Shown piece after piece: positions 1-8,766 of a stretch of 64,000 nt of DNA. The stretch is from contig DCYS01000032.1 in the NCBI GenBank assembly GCA_002331485.1, forward strand, positions 728 through 64,727, written 5' to 3'. A program made the translations under genes and the position numbers. The notes below the pieces were generated by a model. That model did not search any database and was not told where the DNA came from. It saw only the letters and a list, made by a program, of their open reading frames with translations. Numbering within the stretch: position 1 is the stretch's first letter; the number at the start of each line of letters is the position of its first letter. The DNA comes from Flavobacteriales bacterium UBA2104. Lineage in GTDB: Bacteria > Bacteroidota > Bacteroidia > Flavobacteriales_D > Crocinitomicaceae.

Positions 1-15
1 TCCCTCACGCCACAA

Positions 16-43
16 AAGCTCCTCTTGAAGGGGCTTTTTTTAG
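16..43 (+). terminator. Rho-independent terminator of an upstream gene
   Basis: A 7-bp stem (AAGCTCC at 16-22 pairing with GGGGCTT at 30-36, one G-T pair) is followed by a run of T. It ends a plus-strand gene lying to the left of the window. No part of that gene's coding sequence can be recognised here. Confidence 0.75.
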
Positions 44-263
44 TACTCAACCGAACACCTATGAAATACTACACTTGCATTCAATTTTACTAATCACTGC
101 TATTATAACTCTTAGGTTTCCAATTAATAATTGGGTAATTATACGTAGAGTCATAATATCTATTTTGGTCTATCTTTACAAGGTGAAAAACTTGAATACC
201 TCCTCCGATAATTGTATAGACAATACTATACATCGAAAGCCTACCCTACTTCCGTATATTTTA

Positions 264-908
264 ATGCTATTCGTATGCTTTCTTTTCAATTACGCACATT
301 CTCAAGAACTATACATTGGATACAATGCATCTCATTACTACCGAGGATTTAAACAGCTGAGTATCGAACAACATGCTTTTAACTCATCTATTGATCAACC
401 AACTGATCCTTTCATCTATTCATCAATAATGCATGGACCTGAATTCGGTTTTGGTGAACAATATGGCAACTTCAGCTTTAGTATGTCCTGGAGAATGAGA
501 AAACTAAAAGCTAGTGGATCGCACACTTACCCAAATGGAAACATCGAGTTTAAAGAGTTAAAGCTTACGCACAATGTTTTTGTAATGGGGCTTTTCTTAG
601 GAGATAAAAATGGAAGATTTAGGATCGGTTACGAAATTGAGTTAGGTCGATTTAAGAGAAGAGATCGGTTATCACCTGATGAGGGTTGGGAGAAATTGAG
701 AAGCGGAACATTTACCGGTGCATTTAATCTAGTCTCAGTAATACGTGTTGGAGGATCTGATGAGGCTGGAGGGATTTTAATTAAACCATATTGGAGAATG
801 TCAGGATATGTTTACAAACACTACTACACTCAATTTGGTGTAAATGAATTCTATAATCTACAGTCGATTGGTTTATCTGCAACAATCGCAATTAATTTAG
901 ACAAGTAA
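264..908 (+). CDS. Exported beta-barrel-like protein of unknown function
   Basis: I do not recognise a family. From the ATG at 264 the product is 214 residues. It begins with a short hydrophobic signal-like stretch (MLFVCFLFNYAHSQ) ending in a typical Bacteroidota signal-peptidase site. The remainder is rich in aromatic residues and alternating strands (for example GPEFGFGEQYGNFSFSMSWRM) and ends in an amphipathic strand, as in small outer-membrane barrels. The frame stays open upstream, with GTG at 183 and TTG at 192 and 75 as alternative starts; a GTG start would give a longer basic leader before the same signal. It is followed after one base by the next gene, so the three genes at 264-2182 are probably one transcript. 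Between about 45 and 263 I see no other gene. Confidence 0.6.
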   Translation: MLFVCFLFNYAHSQELYIGYNASHYYRGFKQLSIEQHAFNSSIDQPTDPFIYSSIMHGPEFGFGEQYGNFSFSMSWRMRKLKASGSHTYPNGNIEFKELKLTHNVFVMGLFLGDKNGRFRIGYEIELGRFKRRDRLSPDEGWEKLRSGTFTGAFNLVSVIRVGGSDEAGGILIKPYWRMSGYVYKHYYTQFGVNEFYNLQSIGLSATIAINLDK

Positions 909-909
909 T

Positions 910-1704
910 ATGAGACATTTGATATTTTTATTGATCATCGGATCAAGCATTACAGCGAATTCACAATTCGGAATTGCTCCAACAGTGAGCTATGGGGTTT
1001 CTTTTAAATCACACGAAAGCTTCAACAATTTTGCAAATTCATACAATAGTGTGATCCAAGACATACCCGCTTACAAAGAAGATTTAAACTCTTGGGGTGC
1101 TGGAAGAAACTTTGAGGTTGGTTTAGGTGTCGCCATGTTTGGATTTCTGATGCATGAATTAAACTACTCAAGAATTACTCACAATTCAAATGTAGATTTC
1201 CAATATGATCACAGAAGAAAGTTTAAGATGACGCAAAATGAATTCAATTACCTTGCGACTTTTGGTGGTTTCTCAGAAGGTGCTCAATTAACTTTTGGAG
1301 CAGGTATTAGTTTAATTTCTTCAAAAATAAGATCAAGTTATGTTTTTAGTGATGGTTACGAAAGTCTCGGAGAGGATGGACGACTTAATGGAATCTATAC
1401 ACTTACCACTGTAAAACCCATATTGGGCGCACGTTTTTCTTATCCTTTAAAGAAAGGCATTTCAATTACTGCTAGAGCAGACTGGCTAATGCCTTTTGGA
1501 ACAGATAGTAAAAAATACGGAGCCATCAGCAGCTTTACAGATCTAAACCGAAGTAAAGTTAATGGCAGTTACTTTAGCTATGAACAACTACCTCAGGAGT
1601 ATAATCCCTCTCAAACATCTATACAGCAGAACGAGCCAACTGTGAATGGAGACTGGCAGGAATTTAGACTTCGAATAGGTATAATCTTTTTATTAGTTGA
1701 GTAA
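910..1704 (+). CDS. Exported outer-membrane beta-barrel-like protein
   Basis: A 264-residue protein with a clear signal peptide (about residues 1-18, ending TANSQ) and then a body of alternating polar and aromatic strands. It has a region resembling PorT/OmpA-type barrels (GLGVAMFGFLMHELNYSRI near 72-90, FGAGISLISSKI near 130) and ends with a strand whose tail is LRIGIIFLLVE. This fits a small outer-membrane barrel, but no specific family is evident. The start is one base after the previous stop, and the stop lies one base before the ATG of the next gene, indicating a translationally linked three-gene unit. Function unknown. Confidence 0.7.
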   Translation: MRHLIFLLIIGSSITANSQFGIAPTVSYGVSFKSHESFNNFANSYNSVIQDIPAYKEDLNSWGAGRNFEVGLGVAMFGFLMHELNYSRITHNSNVDFQYDHRRKFKMTQNEFNYLATFGGFSEGAQLTFGAGISLISSKIRSSYVFSDGYESLGEDGRLNGIYTLTTVKPILGARFSYPLKKGISITARADWLMPFGTDSKKYGAISSFTDLNRSKVNGSYFSYEQLPQEYNPSQTSIQQNEPTVNGDWQEFRLRIGIIFLLVE

Positions 1705-1705
1705 A

Positions 1706-2182
1706 ATGAGAGTTTTTTATTTCATCATACTGATTTCCTTGTTCTCTTGTAATAAAGAAGAGAAAAGAATGTATAAAATGGCCGGCGCTTATGAAGTCAC
1801 CGAGGTAAGACAAGTTTACTATACAAACGGATCTAAGGTTAACGAAGATAGCTTTAAAAATGTAGGGTATATGGAATTCAGATACCCGCAGACTGGCGCC
1901 ATCAACGAAGACAACGGTTATTTTGAAGTAACGAATCCAAATATTACGATCATCGCATTTCAAGAACTCAACAATAACTACACATTCAATTGGGACACGA
2001 CCTGGGATGATGAGCGACTATCACTTGTATGGACAGACTTCTTATCGACGTATGGCTTGACTTTTACCATAGCTGAGAATAAAAACAAAAGAAAGGTATT
2101 GTTTTTTGTTTACACTGAAACGGACCAAGATGGAAACCTAAATGAGGTAATGGAGTTCTATACTCTAGAATTAATAAATTGA
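1706..2182 (+). CDS. Putative lipoprotein
   Basis: A 158-residue protein starting at the ATG at 1706. The N-terminus (MRVFYFIILISLFSC) has a lipobox with cysteine at position 15, so it is predicted to be lipid-anchored in the envelope. The body includes GYMEFRYPQTGAINEDNGYF and a strand-rich C-terminal half, a fold seen in Bacteroidota lipocalin-like or 'heat-inducible' lipoproteins, but I cannot assign a family. It is the last gene of the three-gene envelope cluster and starts one base after the stop of the preceding barrel protein. A TTG at 1697 in the same frame would add three residues but overlaps the preceding gene, so the ATG is preferred. Confidence 0.75.
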   Translation: MRVFYFIILISLFSCNKEEKRMYKMAGAYEVTEVRQVYYTNGSKVNEDSFKNVGYMEFRYPQTGAINEDNGYFEVTNPNITIIAFQELNNNYTFNWDTTWDDERLSLVWTDFLSTYGLTFTIAENKNKRKVLFFVYTETDQDGNLNEVMEFYTLELIN

Positions 2183-2207
2183 GATTGTTTAGCTCATTAT
2201 CTTTTCT

Positions 2208-2243
2208 AGTAAAAACAAAAAAGCCGCACATTTCTGCGCGGCC
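2208..2243 (-). terminator. Rho-independent terminator of gyrB
   Basis: Read on the minus strand, a GC-rich stem (GCCGCGCA pairing with TGTGCGGC, with a short AT loop) is followed by a T-rich tract with one interruption. It lies about 30 bases beyond the gyrB stop. It may also stop plus-strand transcription from the envelope cluster. Confidence 0.8.
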
Positions 2244-2274
2244 TACCTTTTTAAATAAAAAGTGAATGTTCTAT

Positions 2275-4236
2275 TTATACGTCAACATTAGCGTATTTAG
2301 CGTTTTGTTCAATAAACTCTCTACGAGGTGGAACATCATCTCCCATCAGCATAGAGAAGATCTGATCACACTCAGCAGCATTATCTATCGTAACTTGACG
2401 TAATGTTCTATTCTCTGGATTCATTGTTGTATCCCAAAGTTGCTCGGCGTTCATCTCACCAAGACCCTTGTAACGCTGGATACCTACAGAACTCGCAGGT
2501 GATTTTCCTCTCATGCGTTCTACAAGACGATCACGCTGTTCTTCATCCCAAGCGTATTCAGACTTAGCACCTTTCTTTAGCAAATAAAGTGGTGGCGTTG
2601 CGATATAGATATACCCTTGCTCTATCAATTCTTTCATATATCTGAAGAAGAATGTCAAGATCAAAGTTTCAATGTGAGCACCATCGACATCGGCATCACA
2701 CATGATGATGATCTTATGATATCTTAGTTTCTCCGTATTCAATGCTTTTGCATCTTCTTCTGTTCCTACTCGAACTCCTAATGCAGTATAAATATTCTTG
2801 ATCTCTTCGTTTTCGAAGATCTTATGCTGCATAGCTTTCTCAACATTCAAGATCTTACCACGCAATGGCATGATCGCCTGGAAATTTCTATCACGACCTT
2901 GCTTTGCTGTTCCACCCGCAGAATCACCCTCAACAAGGAATACTTCACTTTCGAATGGATCTTTTGAAGAACAATCTGCCAATTTCCCAGGAAGACCTGA
3001 TCCTGACATCACATTCTTACGCTGAACCATCTCACGAGCTTTACGAGCCGCATTTCTAGCTCTTGCTGCGATAATAATCTTCTCTACGATCTTCTTTGCA
3101 TCATTCGGATGCTCTTCTAGATAGATCGAAAGCATCTCTGATACCGCCTGAGAAACTGGCGCTTGAACCTCACGGTTACCCAACTTCGTTTTGGTCTGAC
3201 CTTCAAACTGTGGCTCAGCAACCTTAACAGAAACAACAGCAGTCAATCCTTCTCGGAAATCATCTCCTGTGATCTCAATCTTTTCCTTAGCAAGCATTCC
3301 TGATTCCTCAGCATACTTTTTAAGCGTATTCGTCAAACCACGACGGAAACCAGTTAAATGCGTTCCTCCTTCGTGCGTATTAATGTTATTTACGTACGCC
3401 TGAATATTCTCAGTATAAGAAGTATTGTAGACCATCGCTACCTCTACAGGAATTCCATCTTTCTCTCCTTCGACATGAACTACATCTTCAGTAAGTTGCT
3501 CACGACTTTTATCCAAATACTTAACAAACTCACTTAATCCTCCTTCTGAATGGAATGTTTCGCTAGGCGAATTCCCATCTTCATCTTTCGAATCTTCACG
3601 AAGATCTGATATTGAGATCGTAACACCTTTATTCAAGAATGCTAATTCTCTCATTCTTGCTTTCAAGGTCTCGAAATTGTACTCTACTGTTTCAAAAATC
3701 GAAGCATCTGGCTTAAAAGTAACCACTGTACCTGTAAGCTCTGATTCTCCGATTACTTTTATATCCGATTGAGGAACACCTATTTTATATTCCTGCTCAA
3801 AGATCTTTCCTTCTCTGTATACTGTCGCTTTTAAATCCTCCGACAAAGCATTCACACATGATACACCAACTCCGTGAAGTCCACCAGATACTTTATATGT
3901 ATCCTTATCGAACTTACCACCAGCGTGAAGTACAGTCATTACGACCTCAAGTGCGGATTTATTTTCTTTTTTATGTAAAGATGTTGGGATACCACGACCG
4001 TTATCTTCAACTGTGATCGAGTTTCCTTCATTGATGGCAACTTTGATCGAGTCACAGTAGCCTCCCATCGCTTCATCAATAGAGTTGTCGACTACCTCAT
4101 AAACAAGGTGGTGCAAACCTTTTACTCCAACATCACCAATATACATGGCTGGACGTTTTCTTACGGCCTCTAATCCTTCCAGGATCTGAATATTATCCGC
4201 AGAATAATCGCCTCTATTCTTTGCTTCTTCGCTCAT
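2275..4236 (-). CDS. gyrB: DNA gyrase subunit B
   Basis: ATP-dependent type IIA topoisomerase subunit that, with GyrA, introduces negative supercoils. The 653-residue length is usual for Bacteroidota GyrB. The GHKL ATPase motifs are all present: EVVDNSIDEA (47-56), DNGRGIP (78-84) and GGLHGVG (118-124). The Toprim motifs are EGDSA (from about 436), PLRGKILNVEKA and DADVDG (from about 514), followed by QRYKGLGEMN (about 587) in the C-terminal domain. The residue after DADVDGAHI is Glu where many phyla have Arg, a position that varies in Bacteroidota. The gene is monocistronic, with its own terminator and a divergent neighbour. ParE is an alternative name for this fold, but the overall sequence and length fit GyrB. 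Confidence 0.97.
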   Translation of the reverse strand: MSEEAKNRGDYSADNIQILEGLEAVRKRPAMYIGDVGVKGLHHLVYEVVDNSIDEAMGGYCDSIKVAINEGNSITVEDNGRGIPTSLHKKENKSALEVVMTVLHAGGKFDKDTYKVSGGLHGVGVSCVNALSEDLKATVYREGKIFEQEYKIGVPQSDIKVIGESELTGTVVTFKPDASIFETVEYNFETLKARMRELAFLNKGVTISISDLREDSKDEDGNSPSETFHSEGGLSEFVKYLDKSREQLTEDVVHVEGEKDGIPVEVAMVYNTSYTENIQAYVNNINTHEGGTHLTGFRRGLTNTLKKYAEESGMLAKEKIEITGDDFREGLTAVVSVKVAEPQFEGQTKTKLGNREVQAPVSQAVSEMLSIYLEEHPNDAKKIVEKIIIAARARNAARKAREMVQRKNVMSGSGLPGKLADCSSKDPFESEVFLVEGDSAGGTAKQGRDRNFQAIMPLRGKILNVEKAMQHKIFENEEIKNIYTALGVRVGTEEDAKALNTEKLRYHKIIIMCDADVDGAHIETLILTFFFRYMKELIEQGYIYIATPPLYLLKKGAKSEYAWDEEQRDRLVERMRGKSPASSVGIQRYKGLGEMNAEQLWDTTMNPENRTLRQVTIDNAAECDQIFSMLMGDDVPPRREFIEQNAKYANVDV

Positions 4237-4302
4237 CTTTAATTCATTATTATTTCGTGTAAAAAAGCACGCTTAAAAGTGCTCAGCGTACCAACAAAGA
4301 TA
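4237..4302 (-). promoter_or_regulatory. gyrB promoter and hairpin-containing leader
   Basis: CAAAGATA at 4295-4302 reads TATCTTTG on the minus strand, a perfect TAnnTTTG -7 box. It predicts a leader of about 50-55 nt. The leader contains an inverted repeat AGCAC/GTGCT (4266-4270 and 4279-4283) that could fold. No clear -33 TTG was found at the expected distance. Confidence 0.5.
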
Positions 4303-4502
4303 TGAATTCATCCTCTTGTTAAACGATGGTTAAGAGGTGTTTTTCCACGGTGTTATTAACAATTTGTAGGTAGTTTTCCATGGTTCAGCCAAACATTTCC
4401 TGTTTACCACTTGTTTCCCTCTTTCTTGTCTCCAAAATTTCGAAAAAATAGCAATACAATTTCAATTCTAGAATCGACGCTCATTTTGACTGAACAGAAT
4501 CG

Positions 4503-4514
4503 TATATTTGCCGC
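4503..4514 (+). promoter_or_regulatory. -7 promoter box directly before the DUF5916 start codon
   Basis: TATATTTG (4503-4510) matches the Bacteroidota -7 consensus. The GTG start codon follows after only four bases (CCGC), so the predicted transcript begins at or within a few bases of the start codon. Confidence 0.5.
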
Positions 4515-7010
4515 GTGAGAATTATCATTTTTACCATATTTACTTTAGCTTCTTTCTTGACTTTAAGTCAGAAGATCATTGATGCAACGCGTCTATCCGA
4601 CAAGCTTGAAGTCGACGGTATACTTGATGAACCAATATGGAAGACTGTCCCAGTAGCACGAGGTTTTACTCAAATCGAACCTGATGCAGGTGAACCGGCA
4701 ACCGACAGTACAACTGTTAGAGTTATATATGATAACGAAGCCATTTACATCGGGGCGATTTGTTATGCTGACTCCAATCAGGTATCGAGAGTTCTCTCTC
4801 AACGTGATAATTACAACTCAAACACTGACTATTTCTCTGTTCTGTTTGATACATACAAAGACAAACTAAATGGTTTTGTTTTCTCTGTATCCACTGAAGG
4901 GGTTCAATATGATGCCAAAATCTATGCAAATCAGTACAATTCAAAGCTGAATATGATCTGGTACTCGAAAGTCAAGCACTATGATAATCGATTTAGTGTA
5001 GAAATGAAAATACCATACAGTGCTATTCGTTTTTCTGCAGAACAGGTTCAGGATTGGGGAATCAACTTTACTCGATACATCAGTGAAAACCGTGAAGAAG
5101 CATCTTGGAATACCGTTAAACCAGATCTAGACAATGTTGTCACACAAGCGGGTACACTAAGAGGGTTAAGAGATCTTGAACCTCCTTTAAGATTATTCTT
5201 TTCTCCTTACATCTCAGCTTATGCAGAGCACTACCCAATTCAAGGAGAATTTAACGAAGACCTTTCTTTTGATGTAAATGGTGGAATGGATATCAAATAT
5301 GGAATAAACGAAGCATTTACCTTGGATATGACCTTGGTCCCAGATTTTGGTCAGGTCGTTACAGATAATGTTGTACTCAACTTAAGTCCGTTCGAAGTAT
5401 TCTTCGCGGAAAACAGACCTTTCTTTAATGAAGGAACTGAACTCTTTGAAAAAACAGGTCATTTCTATAGTAGGCGTGTTGGAGGTCGTCCAATAAATGC
5501 GAATAGAGCCTACGAGGAAATAACTTCATCAGAGGAGCTTATCGCTATGCCGAACAAAACACCACTTATTAACGCTACGAAATTATCTGGAAGAACGAAA
5601 GGAGGACTTGGTATCGGTGTTTTTAATGGAATCACTGGACCGCAATTCGCAACACTTAGAGACACTGTAACAAGAGAGACCAGAGACGTTGAAATATCAC
5701 CACTCAGCAACTACAACGTGCTTGTTTTCGATCAGAACTTAAAACACAACAGCTCCGTGACTTTCACAAATACAAATGTATGGAGATCAGGATCGACCTA
5801 CGAAGCCAATGTTACCGCAATGAGCACCAATTTAAATACTGCGGACAACAAGTATTTCATTAATGCAAATGCAGCTTTATCTCAGAAATATGCCAGTTTA
5901 TCAAATCAGTTTGGACACAATTATGGATTAAGCATTGGAAAACAAACCGGTCGTTTCACTTATAATGCAGGTTATTTAGAGCAGAGTGATACTTATGATC
6001 CGAATGATCTAGGGTTTTTGTCAAACAATAATAAACGTAACATCTCAGCAGGAATAGGATATAGAATTTTTAAACCTTTCTGGAAGCTGAATAGACTGTG
6101 GAGTAACTTTAACAATACATATAGCAGACTATACAATCCAAATCGATTCATTGGTATGAGTTATAACGGTCAATTAGGCGTTACTGATCGAAGATTTCAT
6201 ACTTATGGGATGAATTTCAGTGGAATCTATACTCCCTGGAGAGATTATTTTGAGCCAAGGACAGAAGGTTATTACTTTACCGTACCTCGTCACTTTGGAG
6301 GAGGCGTTTGGATCTCTTCGAATTATCAGAAAGCTTTCGCATTAGATGCAAATATTAATGCGCGAAAATATCAAAATACAAATTGGTCCGATTTCAGTTA
6401 CCGAATCTCTCCTCGCTTTAGACTAGGTAATCACATTTTCCTTGTTTATTCATTTGAACAAAACTTCAACACGAACCAACAAGGTTATGCTATTCCCTTT
6501 ATCGGAAGTCAACCTGATAGCTTAGGACCCGTTTTCGGAGAGCGTGATGTGTTGACAACAACAAATACGATCGATTTTAGATATACTATAAATAATACTT
6601 CAGGTATTACTTTAAGGTTAAGACATTATTGGTCTACAGTAAATTACGATGAATTCTATGAATTAAACTTAGATGGAACGCTAAACGGGACTGACATTCA
6701 AGAAACAACCGCTGAAGGACTTCACAAATACAATACGAGTTTTAATGCATTTAGTATTGATATGGTCTATCGATGGATCTTTTCTCCTGCAAGTGAACTT
6801 AACCTAGTATGGAAGAATAACATCTTTACCGAAGATAGTGAATCGACAATAGATTTCATGAATAATCTTGAACGAACGTTACAGGCTGATCAATTAAATA
6901 GTATATCTCTAAGAATTGTTTACTTCCTGGATTATCAGCAGATCAAGAAATTCATGACTAGAAGAAAAGAGAACAAGGATCTTTCTCTCTTCAACGAATT
7001 CACACTTTAA
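4515..7010 (+). CDS. DUF5916 outer-membrane protein with N-terminal CBM9-like domain
   Basis: An 831-residue exported protein. The GTG start is followed by a signal peptide (about 1-19, ending TLSQ). Residues about 25-220 resemble the carbohydrate-binding family-9-like domain that opens this family (DKLEVDGILDEPIWKTVP, YDNEAIYIGAICYAD). The rest is the DUF5916 region, strand-rich and aromatic, with the characteristic FFAENRPFFNEGTELFE segment (about 294-310), and is predicted to form an outer-membrane barrel. In the family these are Bacteroidota surface proteins of undefined substrate, sometimes linked to glycan or peptide handling. The last four bases overlap the stop end of the convergent small membrane gene. 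It stands alone, divergent from gyrB. Confidence 0.85.
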   Translation: MRIIIFTIFTLASFLTLSQKIIDATRLSDKLEVDGILDEPIWKTVPVARGFTQIEPDAGEPATDSTTVRVIYDNEAIYIGAICYADSNQVSRVLSQRDNYNSNTDYFSVLFDTYKDKLNGFVFSVSTEGVQYDAKIYANQYNSKLNMIWYSKVKHYDNRFSVEMKIPYSAIRFSAEQVQDWGINFTRYISENREEASWNTVKPDLDNVVTQAGTLRGLRDLEPPLRLFFSPYISAYAEHYPIQGEFNEDLSFDVNGGMDIKYGINEAFTLDMTLVPDFGQVVTDNVVLNLSPFEVFFAENRPFFNEGTELFEKTGHFYSRRVGGRPINANRAYEEITSSEELIAMPNKTPLINATKLSGRTKGGLGIGVFNGITGPQFATLRDTVTRETRDVEISPLSNYNVLVFDQNLKHNSSVTFTNTNVWRSGSTYEANVTAMSTNLNTADNKYFINANAALSQKYASLSNQFGHNYGLSIGKQTGRFTYNAGYLEQSDTYDPNDLGFLSNNNKRNISAGIGYRIFKPFWKLNRLWSNFNNTYSRLYNPNRFIGMSYNGQLGVTDRRFHTYGMNFSGIYTPWRDYFEPRTEGYYFTVPRHFGGGVWISSNYQKAFALDANINARKYQNTNWSDFSYRISPRFRLGNHIFLVYSFEQNFNTNQQGYAIPFIGSQPDSLGPVFGERDVLTTTNTIDFRYTINNTSGITLRLRHYWSTVNYDEFYELNLDGTLNGTDIQETTAEGLHKYNTSFNAFSIDMVYRWIFSPASELNLVWKNNIFTEDSESTIDFMNNLERTLQADQLNSISLRIVYFLDYQQIKKFMTRRKENKDLSLFNEFTL

Positions 7011-7381
7011 AAATCAAGCGTATCCTCTTTGGGAATTCTGTACTCTTGATACTCTATTATCGAGAGAATCAGATACATTATTATAAATAGATAAGAAGCA
7101 GGTTGTAGATAGAAATTTATCCTTGGAAAAGAAACTCCTGAAAAATGGGCGATCCCTCCTCCAATTAAAGCCAGACCATATATTGACACGTAAATGATCC
7201 TTCCAACATTCTGTTTTTTGATCACGACTACATGAAGAATTGAACTAATAGCAATCCATCCCAGGATCCCCATATTGATCCAGTACAAATATCCAGAACC
7301 TCCAAAAACAAATAGAAACATAAACCCTATCAATAAGGAAGTACCCTGAAGGACGATATCAATCAATTTGAGTGCTCTCAT
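7007..7381 (-). CDS. Small integral membrane protein of unknown function
   Basis: A 124-residue protein with four predicted membrane segments (about 10-30, 33-52, 62-80 and 92-112), short loops and a charged C-terminus. No family is recognised. Its ATG overlaps the TGA of the upstream symporter gene in an ATGA arrangement, so it is translationally coupled to the symporter and is the last gene of the phosphohexomutase-aroC-symporter operon. A role with the transporter is possible, but only context supports it. Confidence 0.75.
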   Translation of the reverse strand: MRALKLIDIVLQGTSLLIGFMFLFVFGGSGYLYWINMGILGWIAISSILHVVVIKKQNVGRIIYVSIYGLALIGGGIAHFSGVSFPRINFYLQPASYLFIIMYLILSIIEYQEYRIPKEDTLDF

Positions 7382-8766
7382 ATATTTGAATCTATCGGAT
7401 CGTAGTTATCATCCCAGTCCTTAACTTGAGGATCTCCCAGTTTACCAACTGACTTACCGATCAACATAGACACAGCTGCATCACCAGTAACATTTACAGT
7501 TGTTCTCAGCATGTCCAAGGGACGATCAATAGCAAAGATCAGTGCTAACCCAGCTTCTGGAATTCCGGCCTGGGCTAATACGATTACAAGCATCACCATG
7601 CCTGCTCCTGGAACAGCGGCTGATCCAATACTCGCTAAAGTTGCAGTTGCAACAATTCCCAACTGCGCTGTTAGATCAAGATCCATCCCAAAAGCTTGCG
7701 CAATAAAGATTGCAGCTACAGCTTGATACAAACTAGTTCCATCCATATTGATCGTAGCTCCGATCGGTAATACGAAACTCGTCACCTCCTCTTTTACTCC
7801 GAGGTGTTCTTCTACTCTTTCCATAGTTACAGGAAGTGTTGCAGCTGATGAACTCGTACTAAATGCTAATAATTGTGCAGGTGCGATCCCTCCAAGGAAA
7901 TACTTTGGATTCTTTCCTGTAAATAGATAAACGATCAACGTGTATAATACGATCATAATAAATAAACCGATCACCACACTTACGGAATACCATAATAATG
8001 CAGCGAAGAGATCCTTACTTGGCGATTCAACTACCAGTCCTGCCAGAAGAGCAAAAACTCCAACGGGTGCGGCTAACATGATCAGATCGATCAATTTCAA
8101 TATGACTTCATTAAATCCATCAAAAAAGGCCTTGACGGGTTTGGATTTCTCCTCAGGAATAAGGATCAAACCAATTCCAAAGAATATAGCAAATACAATA
8201 ACCTGCAACATGTTTCCATTGTTCGAAGCAGCATTAAAAATATTACTTGGAATCAGATCTTCTAGTGCTTGAAGAGGTCCCGATTCTTTTTGCTTTTCAG
8301 CGTCTTTTATCTTCGAATCAGCATCTCCACTATAACTCTGAACAAGATCATCCCTGGTTTCTTCCGTGATCGATTTACCTGGGTCAATTGAGTTCACAAC
8401 CAAAAGACCAATTGTTACGGCAAGCAAAGTCGTCACAACATAAGTACTGATCGTTCTCAATCCCATTTTTGAAAGTTTCGAAATATCCTTAAGATCAGAA
8501 ACACCTTTGATCAAAGAAGCAAGGATCAATGGAACAGCGATCAATTTTAAGGCGTTGATAAACATGTTACCAAAAGGTTTTATCCAATGCTTAACGAAAA
8601 GTGCAGCTCGTGAGATCTCGATATCCTCTCCTCCAACTTTGTGGGTTGTCAAACTCGCTCCCCAGGATGTACTCAATAACACTAAACTGAAGATAACTCC
8701 TGCAGCCATTCCTAAGAGAATTTTCCAGTGTAAAGCCAATTTCTTTTTCTTCTGCTTCTTTGTCAT
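7378..8766 (-). CDS. Dicarboxylate/amino acid:cation symporter (DAACS family)
   Basis: Inner-membrane secondary transporter of the GltP/DctA/glutamate transporter family, which moves glutamate/aspartate or C4-dicarboxylates with Na+ or H+. The 462-residue product carries the family signatures: the serine-rich re-entrant loop STSSSAAT (303-310), NMDGT (340-344) and DRPLDMLRTTVNVTGDA (414-430) that binds substrate and cation. A charged insertion at about 130-170 (KDAEKQKES) lies between early helices. The ATG at 8766 shares one base with the TAA stop of aroC (TAATG), so translation is coupled. The frame is open further upstream but that part lies inside aroC. Substrate cannot be fixed from sequence alone. 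Confidence 0.92.
   Translation of the reverse strand: MTKKQKKKKLALHWKILLGMAAGVIFSLVLLSTSWGASLTTHKVGGEDIEISRAALFVKHWIKPFGNMFINALKLIAVPLILASLIKGVSDLKDISKLSKMGLRTISTYVVTTLLAVTIGLLVVNSIDPGKSITEETRDDLVQSYSGDADSKIKDAEKQKESGPLQALEDLIPSNIFNAASNNGNMLQVIVFAIFFGIGLILIPEEKSKPVKAFFDGFNEVILKLIDLIMLAAPVGVFALLAGLVVESPSKDLFAALLWYSVSVVIGLFIMIVLYTLIVYLFTGKNPKYFLGGIAPAQLLAFSTSSSAATLPVTMERVEEHLGVKEEVTSFVLPIGATINMDGTSLYQAVAAIFIAQAFGMDLDLTAQLGIVATATLASIGSAAVPGAGMVMLVIVLAQAGIPEAGLALIFAIDRPLDMLRTTVNVTGDAAVSMLIGKSVGKLGDPQVKDWDDNYDPIDSNI

Noticed and set aside
4340..4390. Possible DnaA-box cluster (origin of replication) near gyrB
   Set aside because: TTTTCCACGG and TTTTCCATGG differ from TTATCCACA at several positions, and there is no AT-rich unwinding element, dnaA or dnaN nearby.
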